Notes: a model not told the origin generated them from the letters alone. DNA of 64,000 nt from Acridotheres tristis (GCA_037013685.1 CM072894.1:7132841-7196840); one strand, 5' to 3'; positions 26,401 to 37,560 are shown, numbered from the stretch's first letter. Translations and numbers: made by a program.

Positions 26401-29400
26401 AATGGTGCATACTAAGGCTGGGTAACAATACTATTTAAGAGTGTATGCTTTCACTCCAACTCCTAATTTAGCCCACAGACCAGCTTTAGCTCAAAAGCAG
26501 TTCTGTATTTCAGCTATATTTGCAGACTCCTTTTCAGAAGTTTAAACATTTAACCAATGGGGTAAGAAGACTTAAAAGAAAAAAAATAGCAGCACAGGCA
26601 GAATGTCTAACTCCTTTTCTCAAGAGGAACTGTACAGGTAATACCAATGATGTAACTTGGGCTTTGCATGCAGGGATGTGGATGCAGTCATGAAGAGCAG
26701 CAGCAGGGTCGTGCTCTCCTCTGTGGCATTTTGAAATTGCATGAGTGTCAGGAATTGCTCAGGTGTGATCCTAGTCCCACTAAAAGAAAGGCAGGGTACT
26801 GTCACACCAGAAAGTTTCTTCTCATGGCATTGAGTCAACATTCACTGACATTTATAAGACTCAGACTAAGCCACAGCTGTATCCTGTTAGAAAACAGGAC
26901 CATAGGAGCATCCCCTTTCCAGGCAGTCACATTCCCTTCTGCTATCATCACTCCAGCCTAGGGGTCCCAAAGCATTCTTCCAGACAGAGCTAGAGATCAG
27001 GATGTCAGAAGCACCAAATGCCAAGTCACTCTCCAGACTAAGGCATGCTGAAGTCTGGCCCAAACTTAAGCCTTTACTGAATCTCTTGTAGCTTCATGTA
27101 AAATTTACCAGGAGTTCATCTATTATATTAAGCATTATTTGGCACACAGATCATCTTGAGAACCTCAAAAGCCTTAACTTCCATGTTCTTCTGTACATGA
27201 GTATCTGAGATGATGCAAGAACCTTTACTATGTCAGATTTGAGCATAAAGCAAACTCAAACTAAAGCCACCGAGATTCCCTTGGTTTCCTGTGAAACCAG
27301 AAACTGGGCTGTGTTTCTGTACTGATGTTTACTGATGACAGGAAGCCAAATCATGTGAATTTGTGCAAAAATGTCAGTATAACTGATAATGGTTATTTAA
27401 GATAACTATTCTATTTAAGATAACTCACTGCTGCATCATTTCACTTAATCAAATCTTACTTCAGAATAAAAGATCCTGAAGTTTTTTGCAGTTTTTAAAA
27501 GAAAAACTGAAGTAAATAAATTTTTCATTCACTAAGGAGAAAATAAAATAAAGGTATAAGTTGTCTCATTACAATAAATAAGACTATTCATGTGCTTCAA
27601 GTTAGGTTCTAAAGTACTCTCCTGAATGGGAGATTTAAATTACCAAATATTTACTTTCCATGTTCATTACATTCAAACACAAACAAAATAAACTGCCTGT
27701 AAAATAGATAAATTCCATACTGCAGAGGTTTCCTAGGAAACCAGGAAAGGCTCAAAGAAACAGAGAACAGCTGGAGCAAAAAAAAAAAGTCAACCCCAAG
27801 AACTAAGTGCTCCATACCCTCATTTTAAAAACTACTAGAATTATATCATTAACAAACATTAAAGCAGTGCCTTTCACACTGGTTAGCCTTGGCACTCTTC
27901 ATAAGGGCAAACATGCACAGCCTAAAGAGATCAAGATTTAGCTCTTCTCTGCCCATCATCTCACCTTGCTCTCCAAAAAACAACAACAAACCAAACCAAG
28001 AAGGGTGAGTGTTTTGTTAAACTGGTAAAGCTGCAGAGTGTTGGCATGTACACTAAAAAGGACAGCCAGCCCCAGAGAGGTGCCTACTGAAACCTTACAG
28101 CAAGCAGGTGGTTCACTAGCCAGGGATTTCTTTGCTGAGGAGCCAGATTCCACTTCTGAAACCAGCCAGCTATTCAACATGAAAATCCACGCCATTCCAG
28201 AAATGTATTATTAGCACAATGACTCAGTATGTATATTACAGTAGTACCCTAAGGCTCCATTTGGTATCAAGGATGCTTTGTGCTCTGCACTGCACAAAGT
28301 CATAGGAAGGCCCTGCACTTTACAGTGAAAACATAAAATCAAAGCATGCCAAAATTATTCAAGCTCAGTGTCCAGGTTTAGATGGAATTTTCTATCATTA
28401 CAGAAAAAAAAAATTAGTAAAATTAGTAAACTTGTCTAACCTCAGTCCTAATTTTTGCAGTAGGCTCCCTGCACTCTGCCAGACTCTGCTATAATTCCAA
28501 GATTCAGTGCTATGACAGCAGCCATACTGTCATGTTGGCTCTTCCTTCCCCACATGGCTCCATTTTCCATGTTCTGCTCTCCTGTCACCAGGCTCAATGG
28601 CTCTGAAATCAGGTTCTTCCCTTCCTTTGTTGCCGCCAATGCCTGTTCCAGTACTTTCTGCCGCTTGCCAAAGCAAGCATTAACATCTGGAAATCATCCT
28701 CAATTACTTTCACTGCTGAGGTGCATCTGCCTTGCACTGCAGTTCCCATACAGTGAGAAGACACCACACTCACACATATATGTAATATGCACTACATATA
28801 TCTAACACACTATATATTAAACCACTTTAATCTTTACCATGCAGTGTTACAAACACATGGTACTTTCTTTAAAGATGTAAGCATATATGCTGGGGAGCTT
28901 TACAGACCATAATACTCCTGATTCGAGAGAGTTCTAAAGTACAGATATTTACTCTTTTCCTCACACTTGAAATCTTTTTAGTATTAGAAACCAACGAGTT
29001 TCCAATGCCTGCATTATTGCATGCTGGTCTGGGAATTTTAAGGGTAAAAGTCACTCTGATGGAAAATTATTACAGAGGAAAAGAGATAGCACTTTTTGCC
29101 TGTGCCTCTGAAGGAGTGGGAAATGCAGGCTATTTCCACCCCTTTTCCACAGCCCGAAGTCACAACAGGACAATGACCCCTCGGCTGTATGGAGCTGAGG
29201 GCTCCTCAAGAAGTCTAAGCCCCATCACACTCCCAACCCCTCTCTGGAAGTTCCTGCCTCTTGCTTGCCTTCCTCTGCTATTCTCAGAGCTTTGAACACA
29301 CTGAGGATTATTCAGAAAAATTTCAGGAAGCCTCCAGGAGCCTTTGAGAAGTGAAATAACCCAGCTACTCAATGGTATCTTTCCTACCAAGAGGCTCATC

Positions 29401-30099
29401 ACTGGTGTAAGCAAGAAAGCCAAAAATAGATCATAATTGGTTAAAAAGTTTATTAGTTTACTGATTATATCAATTGTTAACTATAATTATAATTCATAAT
29501 TTGGAGCAACTAAATTCAGGGTAACTTGATTTTTCTGAGATAACATAGATGGCTTAAAGATGACTAAATCATCCTCAGTATTTGGAAAATGAGACACTCC
29601 AGCTGAGGGAAAAACACTCCTACTTTAAAGTAGACAGAAAATAAGTCATAAATAACTGTCACGGGATAGCAATCACTATGGCAATTCACCACATTTTTAT
29701 TAGATCAGAAGATTTGATAGAACCCTGTAAAGAAAGTATTAGTGAAAAGCTGAGTGTAAAACAGCTGCTGTTTGCTGTTTCTGCTTTAATTTTTTTCCTT
29801 AAATGTTTTTCCTTAATCTACTGGGATGTTTATCCTGACAGGAGACGTGAGATTTCAGACTAAAAAGTGATTTAATGCCCATCAAGTTTGTCTATGATTC
29901 CCTGAAAGAGACAGAACTGCTTTAAACAAAATGCTCCCTCAGCATAACCTCTGAGGTCACCTATGATAATACAGCTGGCTTGAGACAGTTCTCAAACAAG
30001 GAAGTTTCCTTCTGGCTTTTAGCTGTATTTTCAATATCATTTTAATGTGAAGCAATAATCTTGGAGCAACTGGGACACGTCAAGCTCACAGATTGGCAG
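17407..30099. other. Intronic sequence, no gene recognised
   Basis: Largely unique AT-rich sequence. Contains a G-rich tract at 21426-21472, a poly-A run of 15 at 20741-20755, a poly-A run of 18 at 24866-24883, and a slightly GC-richer patch at about 22190-22340 with no recognisable product. The open frames here are all under 100 codons and show no known motif. Confidence 0.6.
21426..21472 (+). other. G-rich tract with G-quadruplex potential
   Basis: Six runs of three to five G lie within 47 bases: GGGGG, GGGGG and GGG, then after a 10-base gap GGG, GGGG and GGGG, with T-rich spacers. The 10-base central loop is longer than standard predictors prefer. The plus strand is the template strand for COL5A2. 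Confidence 0.55.
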
Positions 30100-30310
30100 A
30101 AGGCTGGGAAATTCTCTCCTGTGTGTTGGGTGAAGCACTGGAACAGGTTGCTCAGAGAAGCTGTGGCTGCCCCATCCATGGAAGCGTTCAAGGCCAGGTT
30201 GGATGGGGCTTGGAACAACCTGGGATAGTGGAAAGTGTCCTTGCCCATGGCAGGGGGTGAAATGGGATGGGCTTTGAGGCCCCTTGCATCCTGAATAGTT
30301 CTGTGATGAC
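30100..30310 (+). mobile_element. CR1 LINE 3'-end fragment
   Basis: A good match to the CR1 3' region from memory: GCACTGGAACAGGTTGCTCA, then GAAGCTGTGGCTGCCCCATC, GGCCAGGTTGGATGGGGCTT and TTGCCCATGGCAGGGGGT. The 3' tail is decayed (GAATAGTTCTGTGATGAC). It is heavily 5'-truncated, as is usual for CR1. Open frames over it are remnants. Orientation is antisense to COL5A2. Confidence 0.9.
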
Positions 30311-33184
30311 TTATCTCCCTCAATCTCTTCCTACACTACACTGCCATTACATGGCCAGCATTCAGGTGGCCAGCTTGCTGAAGGATGCTGGCAAGCACTT
30401 AATGACCAAAGAATATTTGGAGAAGATACTGTATGGACCTTCTCTGCCAGACATCTAGTGCTCAGCAGGGAGCAGACCTCGGGGAGACAGTTTACTCTTC
30501 TGTTCTTACTCTAAATGAGTTCATGTCCAAAGCTCTGAATTCCTGCCAGCAGTATCAGAGTCGCTGTTTGTGTTTCTATTCAGCCACATTATCCGAAGAA
30601 CAAGGGCACAAAGATTCAAATTAATTCTTTAGTCCTCCCATGCTACTGCTCCGTAGTACAAAGGATATAAATGAAAAGTAGTGAAGACACAAAACACCAT
30701 GAAAGCTTTACAGTATAAAACAAATTCATTATATCACTCTCTCAACTATACTGCTCACACAAAGCTGCAGAAAAGTGAAAATTCTCCAAAGCTCCAATCA
30801 AGTTTCAGCTGGCAGCAGCATGGCCAAGGAACAACCTTAGGACAGCTCTCCAAAGACAAGCCCTATCTCCAGCAGCAGATACAAATTCAATCCCGAGGGT
30901 CTGCATGAATAGAAGCTTCCTGAACAGAGAGCATCCCACCACTGGCCCTCTGACAATCATTCTTAGTCTTCGTGCTTATATAACACATGACCTTTCTGCA
31001 GCAAATGCGGGTGGGACAGTGGAATAATGGAATTGTTTCTCACTGCAAGAATAAAAGACAGCACAGCAGGCTATGAAAAATGTATGTTGCTTACTAAGAA
31101 GAGATAATTGTAAGCAACGGTTTGGATATTTTAATTACCACAGCTTACCACCATCGAGGCTTCCAGCATGTTACTGTTTTCATAATTATAAATCAAATTA
31201 TAAAATAATCATTTATAGGAAAATAATTGTGTTACTCCCTATAGTCAGTACCACTGGTTTATCCTTTCTGGTAGTTCAGGAACAGCACTAACTCTTCAAA
31301 TTTCTCTAAATTTAAGTTAGGAAAAGCACAGAATCACAGAATAATCCATTATCAAAAAAATAAAAGTATCTAGAGAAACAGTATTATTTATACACACACA
31401 GTGCACTGATTACATAAAAGATGTAAACAATACATGATGCCACCCCCTGGGGTACCTCTGTTACTCTAGTGTTACATGACTTATGAGCCATTTTTCTCCT
31501 TCTAGAAAGTACCTGGTTTCTCATTTTATACCATGGAAAGAAGTAAATTTTCTACATTAAACTTGGAATTAATGCATCCTGCATTCCAGTTCAAATCATA
31601 GCTGACCCTCTGCACCTGAGAGTCTCACCAGGGCATTCAAAAATGGTTGAACAAGGTGTGTCTGTTGCAGCTTGAGATTTCAGGCAGCGCAACAATCCTT
31701 CCTCGTGCTCTGAAAGTTCAAACTCCAAGAAGCCTTTGTCAAAAACTGAAATTCCAAGTTAATCTGATTAATTTATTCATTTTCCATTAAAGGATACTTG
31801 GGTTTGCCTTGTTGGTTATATTAAGAATGGGGGGTTTTTCTACACACTGAAGTGAAACTCCAGTCTCTCTTCCCTGACCCAACTGAGAATCCATTGCATT
31901 AACACTTTGATTTATTCTTTCTAAGAAGAATTTCTGAGAAAATTATATCATCAGGACTTTACACGCAAAAATGTGCAGGGTCAAATGACAAACATAAGTG
32001 AAATAGTGCACATATAAGGATAGATCACATGCTTCCAGCTGGAATTTCGACTATTTTTTATTACTTTGTTATTTCTTGGCACTGAGTTTGTTGCCTTCCT
32101 CTGTATACGGAAAAATAGTTGTATACAGGCCACGAACATCTGCTCGGTTTTTCTAAAGGATTATATTGCTGCATGAAGGTCTGCCTTTGCAGTTTCTGCT
32201 TCCCTGCACATACACACAAGAATCTGTGTTTCTTTTCTCGAAAAACACCAAAAACCAAGTTATGTGGCAAGTTGACCACTTAATTCTAACCACAGAAAAA
32301 TCGTAACTTACAGTTTACCCAGATAGTAAACACAACTTCAACACCAAGATTTGTTCCTAAGCAGGGATTCCTAGGAGCATTTATCATGAGTCAAGGGATT
32401 TGGTAGATATTTCTTTTTTTTTCTGAAAACTTCTAAAGCATTAGCAAGTTTAAGAAAACCTTATTTTTAACTAACTTACATTTAACTATTGTTAAACAGG
32501 ATCAATCCTGCATGTTTTGCATGTACAAATCAAGCTGGTAGAATGTTATCACACTGAAACAAATTGCAAGGATGAAAAGACCTTACCAAGAAATGAAGAA
32601 TAAGCATGTCAAAACATGAGTAATGAAATAACCATTTGGTTTCTATGGCAATAATCCATATTTGTAAACATCATGGGGAAAAAAATGCCTGCACTAACAA
32701 ATGCAGCATGTAATTATTCTTCAATCACAAAGTATTTTCCAAAAAAACTACAAGTTAATGTGGATAGTTTAACAAGACCCTCTATGTTATGTATTCCATA
32801 AATTTGAGCAAAAAGTTTTGCTCAGGCTAAACAGAAGGAGGAGGACCCATAAACTCTCGAGGAGTCCTCCTGTAGAAATTTCTATATAGAGTATCCTTCC
32901 CACACTTTTACAGTCGGGAATGTCAACCCTAAATATTCTAAGTCAATGAGTTAGTCCCCACAGAATTACAACTTCGTCTATAGATACTAGACTCCCATTT
33001 GCTGCTTGTTTAGAGTTGCAGTAATTTTTATTTTTGAATTATTTGCTATGCTTAAACCCCCAAACATATATACCTACATGCACACACACACATGCAGGCT
33101 TTCCTCGCTAAGGAGGAAGAGATACAGACATAAGAGGGCAATCCAGGGATCTCAAACTTTTGGGGGAAAATAAAGAATCAATAC
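30311..33184. other. Intronic sequence, no gene recognised
   Basis: AT-rich unique-looking sequence between two CR1 fragments. A short CACAGAATCACAGAATAATC stretch near 31327 could be a tiny reverse-oriented CR1 tail but is too short to call. A CA repeat lies near 33080-33092. Confidence 0.55.
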
Positions 33185-33664
33185 TACACACCCAGGGGAT
33201 CAGGCCCAGCCAGGCCCATGGGTTTATGAAAAGCAGGTCTGGCTTGACCAACCTTTTTTGATGACAAGGTGACCCACTTAGAGGATGAGGAAAAGGCTGG
33301 GATGTTATCTACCTGGAACTTTGTAAAGCTTTGGTCACTGTTTCCCATGGCATTCTCCTGGAGAAATTGGCTGCTCATGGCCTGGATGGGTGCACTGTCC
33401 ACTGGGTAAAAAACTGCCTGGATGGCCAAGCCCTAAGGTTGGTGGTGAATGGAGTTAAATCCAGCTGGCATCTGGTCACCAGTGGTGCTCCCCAGGGCTC
33501 TGTACTGGGCCCAGTCCTGCTCAGTATCTTTGCCAATGGTCTGCACAAGGGGATCACAGCAAATTCACAGCCAACACCAAGCTGAGCTGAAGCAGTGCTG
33601 TGCAAACAGTTGGATTCAATGATCTTAAGGGTCTTTTCCAAACTAAACAATAATTCTGTAATTC
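33185..33664 (+). pseudogene. CR1 LINE fragment with decayed reverse-transcriptase segment
   Basis: Part of CR1 ORF2 joined to the element's 3' tail. An open frame at 33331-33585 reads [20 protein letters not shown] followed by VKSSW and [15 protein letters not shown], the conserved reverse-transcriptase block. Sequence from about 33205 also matches CR1 codons for the upstream part (TKF-like to CYLDF-like) with a shifted frame. Around 33562-33590 the catalytic FADD box is altered to FTAN in another frame, so both catalytic aspartates are lost, and a deletion precedes it. The RT segment then jumps to a CR1 3' end (GGATTCAATGATCTTAAGGG, ending TTCTGTAATTCT), so the 3' part of ORF2 is missing. 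It is an old, inactive insertion, antisense to COL5A2. Confidence 0.88.
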
Positions 33665-36529
33665 TTAGTATTATCAGATCCTCACTAAAATTTTGACAAA
33701 TGTAAAAACAAGGGTGCTTCTTTTTTTTCTTCATATAGAATCATACAATATCATTTTCCTTAGGAGCTGTGAGGACTCCTAACATAGAAGAAAGACCCAT
33801 AAAATCTAAAGAAGCGTTTGGCACAAATATTCAATAATTCTCTTACTTTCTCACAGCTTCAGAGGACTTTCACTTGTCATCTTATTCCCAACACTTGCCC
33901 CACTATGGGGACTGTGCAATGTAGCAACATGACATCTCCCTTAAGAGTATCAGTGAGAAGACAATGGACATAGTTAATAGCCCCCATTCCACCAGCTGAA
34001 CTGTTTGTGTCTCCAAAGTCAGTCCATCCTCCTGTCCCCCTTGCATGGTTCCAGACAACATGAAAGACCTTGAGAATTCAAAAAAGGCAAAGAGGATCAT
34101 TAATCTAAGCAGAACAATGACAGTTTCTTTCTTTCTTTCCTTGTTCACACTGTCAAACAAGGCAAATTAGATACTTTTAAATGAATACCAGGGCTCACAC
34201 TAATCTCAGCTGAAGGAGGATTGACATCACAAGAGGTGGACAGGAAAATATAATTCAGACAAAGGCACGTTGCAAAAACTAATAAGAACCAAAGGCAAGT
34301 ACAGTATTGAAAAGAAACATGGGAGATGGTGGCAATAAACCATCACTGCCATGCCCACATGCAATTTGCACAGACAATTCTTCTTGAACAAGGTGATTCT
34401 CATTATTTCAAATCTGATTCAAGTGTACTGATTATACACTAAAGGTGTGTTTCTAATTTATTTTTTAAAAAACTTTTACACTCACAAGGGGACGGGAAAG
34501 AATCCCGGAAGAATACACTGCTTCTGCCAGCAGTTCTCTCTATCCCAAGCCCTAGGGAAAGAGGAAGGATTGTAGAGTTGTGTGGAAAACCCTGCACCAA
34601 AGGTTCAGAGCTTTCAGGTAATCAGCATTTAAACAGCACAAAATTTCAGTCACTCCTGGGCACTTTTTGATCCTGTTGAATTCTGAACTAGACCAGATCT
34701 CTACAAAGAATTTAAGCCCAGGATCTTTCAGTCCTTCTAGGATTTTGCAGCACTGACACTATTGATAAATAACTTTTAAATAGGCACATTTAAACAGTCA
34801 GTCTCAAAATGACCAATTTTGCTGTACTAGGTTTGGAAGTGTCTGGTTTTCACATTTTTACATGCATTTTAGGCACATGCACCATGTAGCACTACCAGCC
34901 AAGTGCTCTTGAGCAGAACAGATCAATCTGTAATGGCTTCAAGAAAAAAAAAAATTAATAAAGAAACTGGCATTGCTTAAAAGCACAGCAATAGTAAGTG
35001 CCAAAAAAGAAAATTACTGTTAAGCAGTATGTTTGGTTTGAAGAATTATTACCATTTTTCCATTAAGGTTTTTTAACCATATTACCTGCTATATTATATT
35101 CAACTTATCTATCAGTAGCAATCCCCCTTATGATAAATTCTGCAACATACTTCCAAAAAAGCTATTTCTTTCTGCCACTGTGTCTAAAGTTGACAAGCAG
35201 TATTCAACCAGTCTTATTTTTTCTAAGATTGTCATGAAAAATGACAATGCTACAACACTGGTTTTCATCCTTTCTGAAAGTCAGATACATTTTTCCTAAT
35301 CTACACTTCCTGAAGTGTCTTTCTTGCTTTCCCAGATACCTCTAATATTTGTTTATCTGGTTGTACCTATATTCAAGTAGTACATAAGTGAATGAGAAAT
35401 GAAGCAGCTCTACAGACAGTCACCTGCAGTAACGTACAATGTTGACTGATGTTAGACCTCTGCACAAATACCAAACCCAAGACAAACCAAGGATAAGTCC
35501 TGTCCACTCTTCAGTAATTGTAGGCTTCAATCAGGAACTAAATGAAAAGTGAAATCCCTTTCTTATTAAATTTAACCAGATCAATATGTAGAATGCATCC
35601 TACTTCTATATTCACTGCACCAACCCTCACATCACACTAAAATAGGCTGGGGTTTGGTTTTCTTTTCATATAATGAACATTGGAGAAGGGTTTGTACAGT
35701 AGACAAAAGCTAATAATTCTCCAACAGGAAGATGAGTAAGTGATGTAAGTGTAAACATATGTCACTAATTTATTACAACATATTTTGTTCTTGGAGTTAC
35801 CACGTACCTCTCAGTTGCCTCAGCCATCGACACATGGGAAATATATCCCAGAATGTGCTGCTACAGTACTGGCCTATCCCATAATTTCCATAATTCCAAC
35901 AATCTGGTAAATTACATGTAATCGCCTCACAGAAAACTCATAAATTTTGCAATTTTTTTAAACAGGCAAAAAGCTATAATTTTTATTTAGTGGACATCAA
36001 AAATGAAGTCAGTATTTTCACAAGTGTTTTGTTTGGTATTACACGTAACTGAAAAATGCAGAATATATGCCTCCCTTTATGGCAAGTATATGAATTACAC
36101 TCAGAAGTTTATATAAAGTGCCCCCTCTATGGGACTTCTTACACAGCTGTGCACAGGCAGGACAGTCTCATTTTGCTTTGTAGAACAAAAGTTTCAGAAA
36201 TATAGCACTGGTTTATTCATCAGGCTTTGACTCCTCCTCACTTATGCAATCCAGCGTATTACCAGAGAAGTTCAGTTACAAGAAAAATTGCACACTTAAA
36301 AATACACGGTAAAGTAAGCGCAAACTGCATTGTAGGGTACATCCTACAAAGTCCTTGTAGGGCACAATGTGGAAAAGAAGCCAGTGTTATATATGAGAAG
36401 CCTAGGAAGTACGTTCAGGAGTACAATAGCTCCAGACTGTCCCACAACCAGCCCGCTCACATTTCAAGGAAATCAACACGGATCACGACATCCATCCCGC
36501 CTGATGAAAGAGTACAGTCACTACGCCTT
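33665..36529. other. Intronic sequence, no gene recognised
   Basis: AT-rich sequence leading to the CpG-rich segment. A fragment near 33738 (ATAGAATCATACAATATC) may be a remnant of another CR1 tail. A small hairpin (TGTAGG at 36331-36336 with CCTACA at 36343-36348) is present. Nothing else is supported. Confidence 0.55.
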
Positions 36530-37130
36530 CCCGTGCCCATCAGTGCCTCTCTGGCAGGCACCGAGATGCCATTGAGCAGGGACAGGCACCGAGGAGCGGC
36601 AGCCAGCGCAGGTTGGGAGGCTGAGGCTCGCAGCGCTCCTGCCCGCACGGAGCTTGCCCCGCTCCGCCGGCCCCGGGCGGACGGGAGGCTCTGAGCCATC
36701 CTCGGCACCAGGCAGCCCCTCCGCAAGAGCCCCGGGGGAAAACCAGCCGGAGAAGGAAAGAAAGGAAAATGAAAAGGAGGAGGGGGGAGGGGTGAAAAAA
36801 AGGGAGAATCCACGTTTCGGCATTTCTCTAAAACAAAGAATGCGAGAAAGCAGATGTAGCTCAGCGCAAACGACTCCACCCTGCGAGGCTTCGGTGTTTA
36901 CTCCCGCAGCTCGCTCGCCCAGCTGTCCTCCAGCCGCGTCCCAAGCTTTTTCTTTTGTTGGGAACTTCCCAGCGGCCGCAGCCCCGCCGGGACGAGGGGC
37001 TCAGCCCGAGCGCCCCGGGGCAGCACTTGGCCTTCGACCGCACCTCCCGCTCCGTGCCCGCAGCCGGCACCGCAAACCTCGCTCTTCCGCTCAGAAACCC
37101 GAAGCGCAAACCCCTCTCTGCCCCCTTCTC
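36530..37130. promoter_or_regulatory. GC- and CpG-rich segment (CpG-island-like) in COL5A2 intron 1
   Basis: The base composition changes sharply from the AT-rich surroundings, with dense CpG dinucleotides, especially at 36590-36730 and 36890-37090 (for example GCTCCGCCGGCCCCGGGCGG). It begins about 140 bases downstream of the exon 1 donor, so it sits in the intron rather than over the TATA-type promoter. Several overlapping open frames on both strands (up to 161 codons) are the usual by-product of GC richness, and none resembles a known protein. It may be the body of the promoter's CpG island, an intronic enhancer or an alternative or antisense start. Confidence 0.6.
36749..36808. repeat. 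60-bp polypurine/polypyrimidine tract
   Basis: The plus strand is purine throughout except for two T residues, and includes AGGAGGAGGGGGGAGGGG. It separates the two CpG-dense halves of the intronic island. Such tracts can form triplex (H-DNA) or G-quadruplex structures and bind zinc-finger factors such as SP1/MAZ; that is general knowledge, not shown here. Confidence 0.7.
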
Positions 37131-37268
37131 AATATGTGAAAGCAAAAGTCTTACTCTCGCAACCCCAGAGGTTTTCCAACCCACTTATTAGGCAAATCCC
37201 ACAATAAACACGCTGCATGCAAAGAGGGGGGATTATGATAGTTCTTTTAGAGGTAGAGAGAAACTCAC

Positions 37269-37371
37269 CACCTTCATACTCTTCCATTTCTTGCGCTTTT
37301 ATGGTTACAAACCGGCCTAATAAAGCAGTGAGGATGAAAAAAGTTCTCGTTTGTACCAAGACTGCCATCAT
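37269..37371 (-). CDS. COL5A2: COL5A2 exon 1, coding part: signal peptide and start of the N-propeptide
   Basis: This exon opens the alpha-2(V) collagen chain, a fibrillar collagen subunit that joins alpha-1(V) in heterotrimers controlling collagen fibril diameter in the extracellular matrix. It has 34 codons plus one base. The peptide starts MMA, has a hydrophobic core (FFILTALLG, residues 11-19) and the stretch GRFVTIKAQE (19-28), then an acidic run EMEEYEGG. Human COL5A2 as I recall it has the same MMA start, LLGQFVSIKAQE and an acidic run; about 19 of 34 positions agree without gaps. Signal peptidase probably cuts after residue 26 (KA|QE). A GTGAGT donor follows at 37268-37263, giving a phase-1 junction; a weaker donor (GTGGTG) three bases earlier would end the exon at 37272. 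The tandem ATG ATG is shared with human. The von Willebrand C domain expected next is in exon 2, which was not found. Assignment rests on remembered homology, with promoter and hairpin support. Confidence 0.9.
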
Positions 37372-37389
37372 GCCTAGATATTAGACATG
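37369..37389 (-). promoter_or_regulatory. Start-codon hairpin resembling the collagen 5' stem-loop
   Basis: On the transcript strand CAUGUCUA (37389-37382) pairs with UAGGCAUG (37376-37369) as eight consecutive base pairs, one of them a U-G wobble, around the 5-base loop AUAUC. The first COL5A2 AUG lies in the 3' arm and an upstream AUG in the 5' arm. The layout TACATGTCTA, three bases, TCTAGRCATG is the same as I recall for COL1A1, whose 5' stem-loop binds LARP6 and controls collagen translation. A possible lower stem pairs CCAGG (37401-37397) with CUUGG (37360-37356) across an internal loop. Binding by LARP6 is inference. Confidence 0.75.
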
Positions 37390-37538
37390 TATCCTCCCTG
37401 GGCAGCAAAAAGTACGGAATCGTAAGGTTATTTTAGCACCATGAAGCCAGCTGAGGAGTCGTTCTGCCTTTCCGCATCAGTTCCAGGACAAAGTCTGCGA
37501 GCCCTCTTTTCAGCACCAGCTCCAGCGCAGTCTGCAAA
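37372..37538 (-). other. COL5A2: COL5A2 5' UTR with three short upstream ORFs (start estimated)
   Basis: The transcription start is estimated about 30 bases downstream of the TATA-like element, near 37538, giving a leader of roughly 165 bases. Three upstream ATGs are visible on the minus strand. One at 37477 opens 14 codons ending in TAA. One at 37442 opens ATG GTG CTA AAA TAA. One at 37388 opens ATG TCT AAT ATC TAG and stops two bases before the main ATG. None is in frame with COL5A2 without an intervening stop. Type I and III collagen mRNAs also carry short upstream ORFs, the last inside the start-codon hairpin. The exact 5' end is inferred. Confidence 0.65.
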
Positions 37539-37560
37539 CACTCCTTTCAGGGGATGCAGC

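Larger units (their letters stand above)
1..37268 (-). other. COL5A2: COL5A2 intron 1, incomplete at the window edge
   Basis: Everything to the left of exon 1 is downstream in COL5A2. The stretch starts at the GTGAGT donor (37268-37263) and runs to base 1 without a recognisable exon 2, which should encode a cysteine-rich von Willebrand C domain with a CxxCxC signature. No minus-strand open frame shows that pattern. A very long first intron is also a feature of human COL5A2 as I recall it. I cannot exclude having missed a short exon by eye. The intron contains the minisatellite, microsatellites, GC pockets and CR1 fragments listed separately. Confidence 0.75.

Noticed and set aside
31320..31360. 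CACAGAATCACAGAATAATC as a CR1 tail
   Set aside because: Only about 20 bases resemble the tail and the neighbouring sequence does not continue the match.
36227..37191. Overlapping open frames of 68-161 codons on both strands
   Set aside because: They lie in the CpG-rich segment, where stops are rare by composition, and none resembles a known protein.
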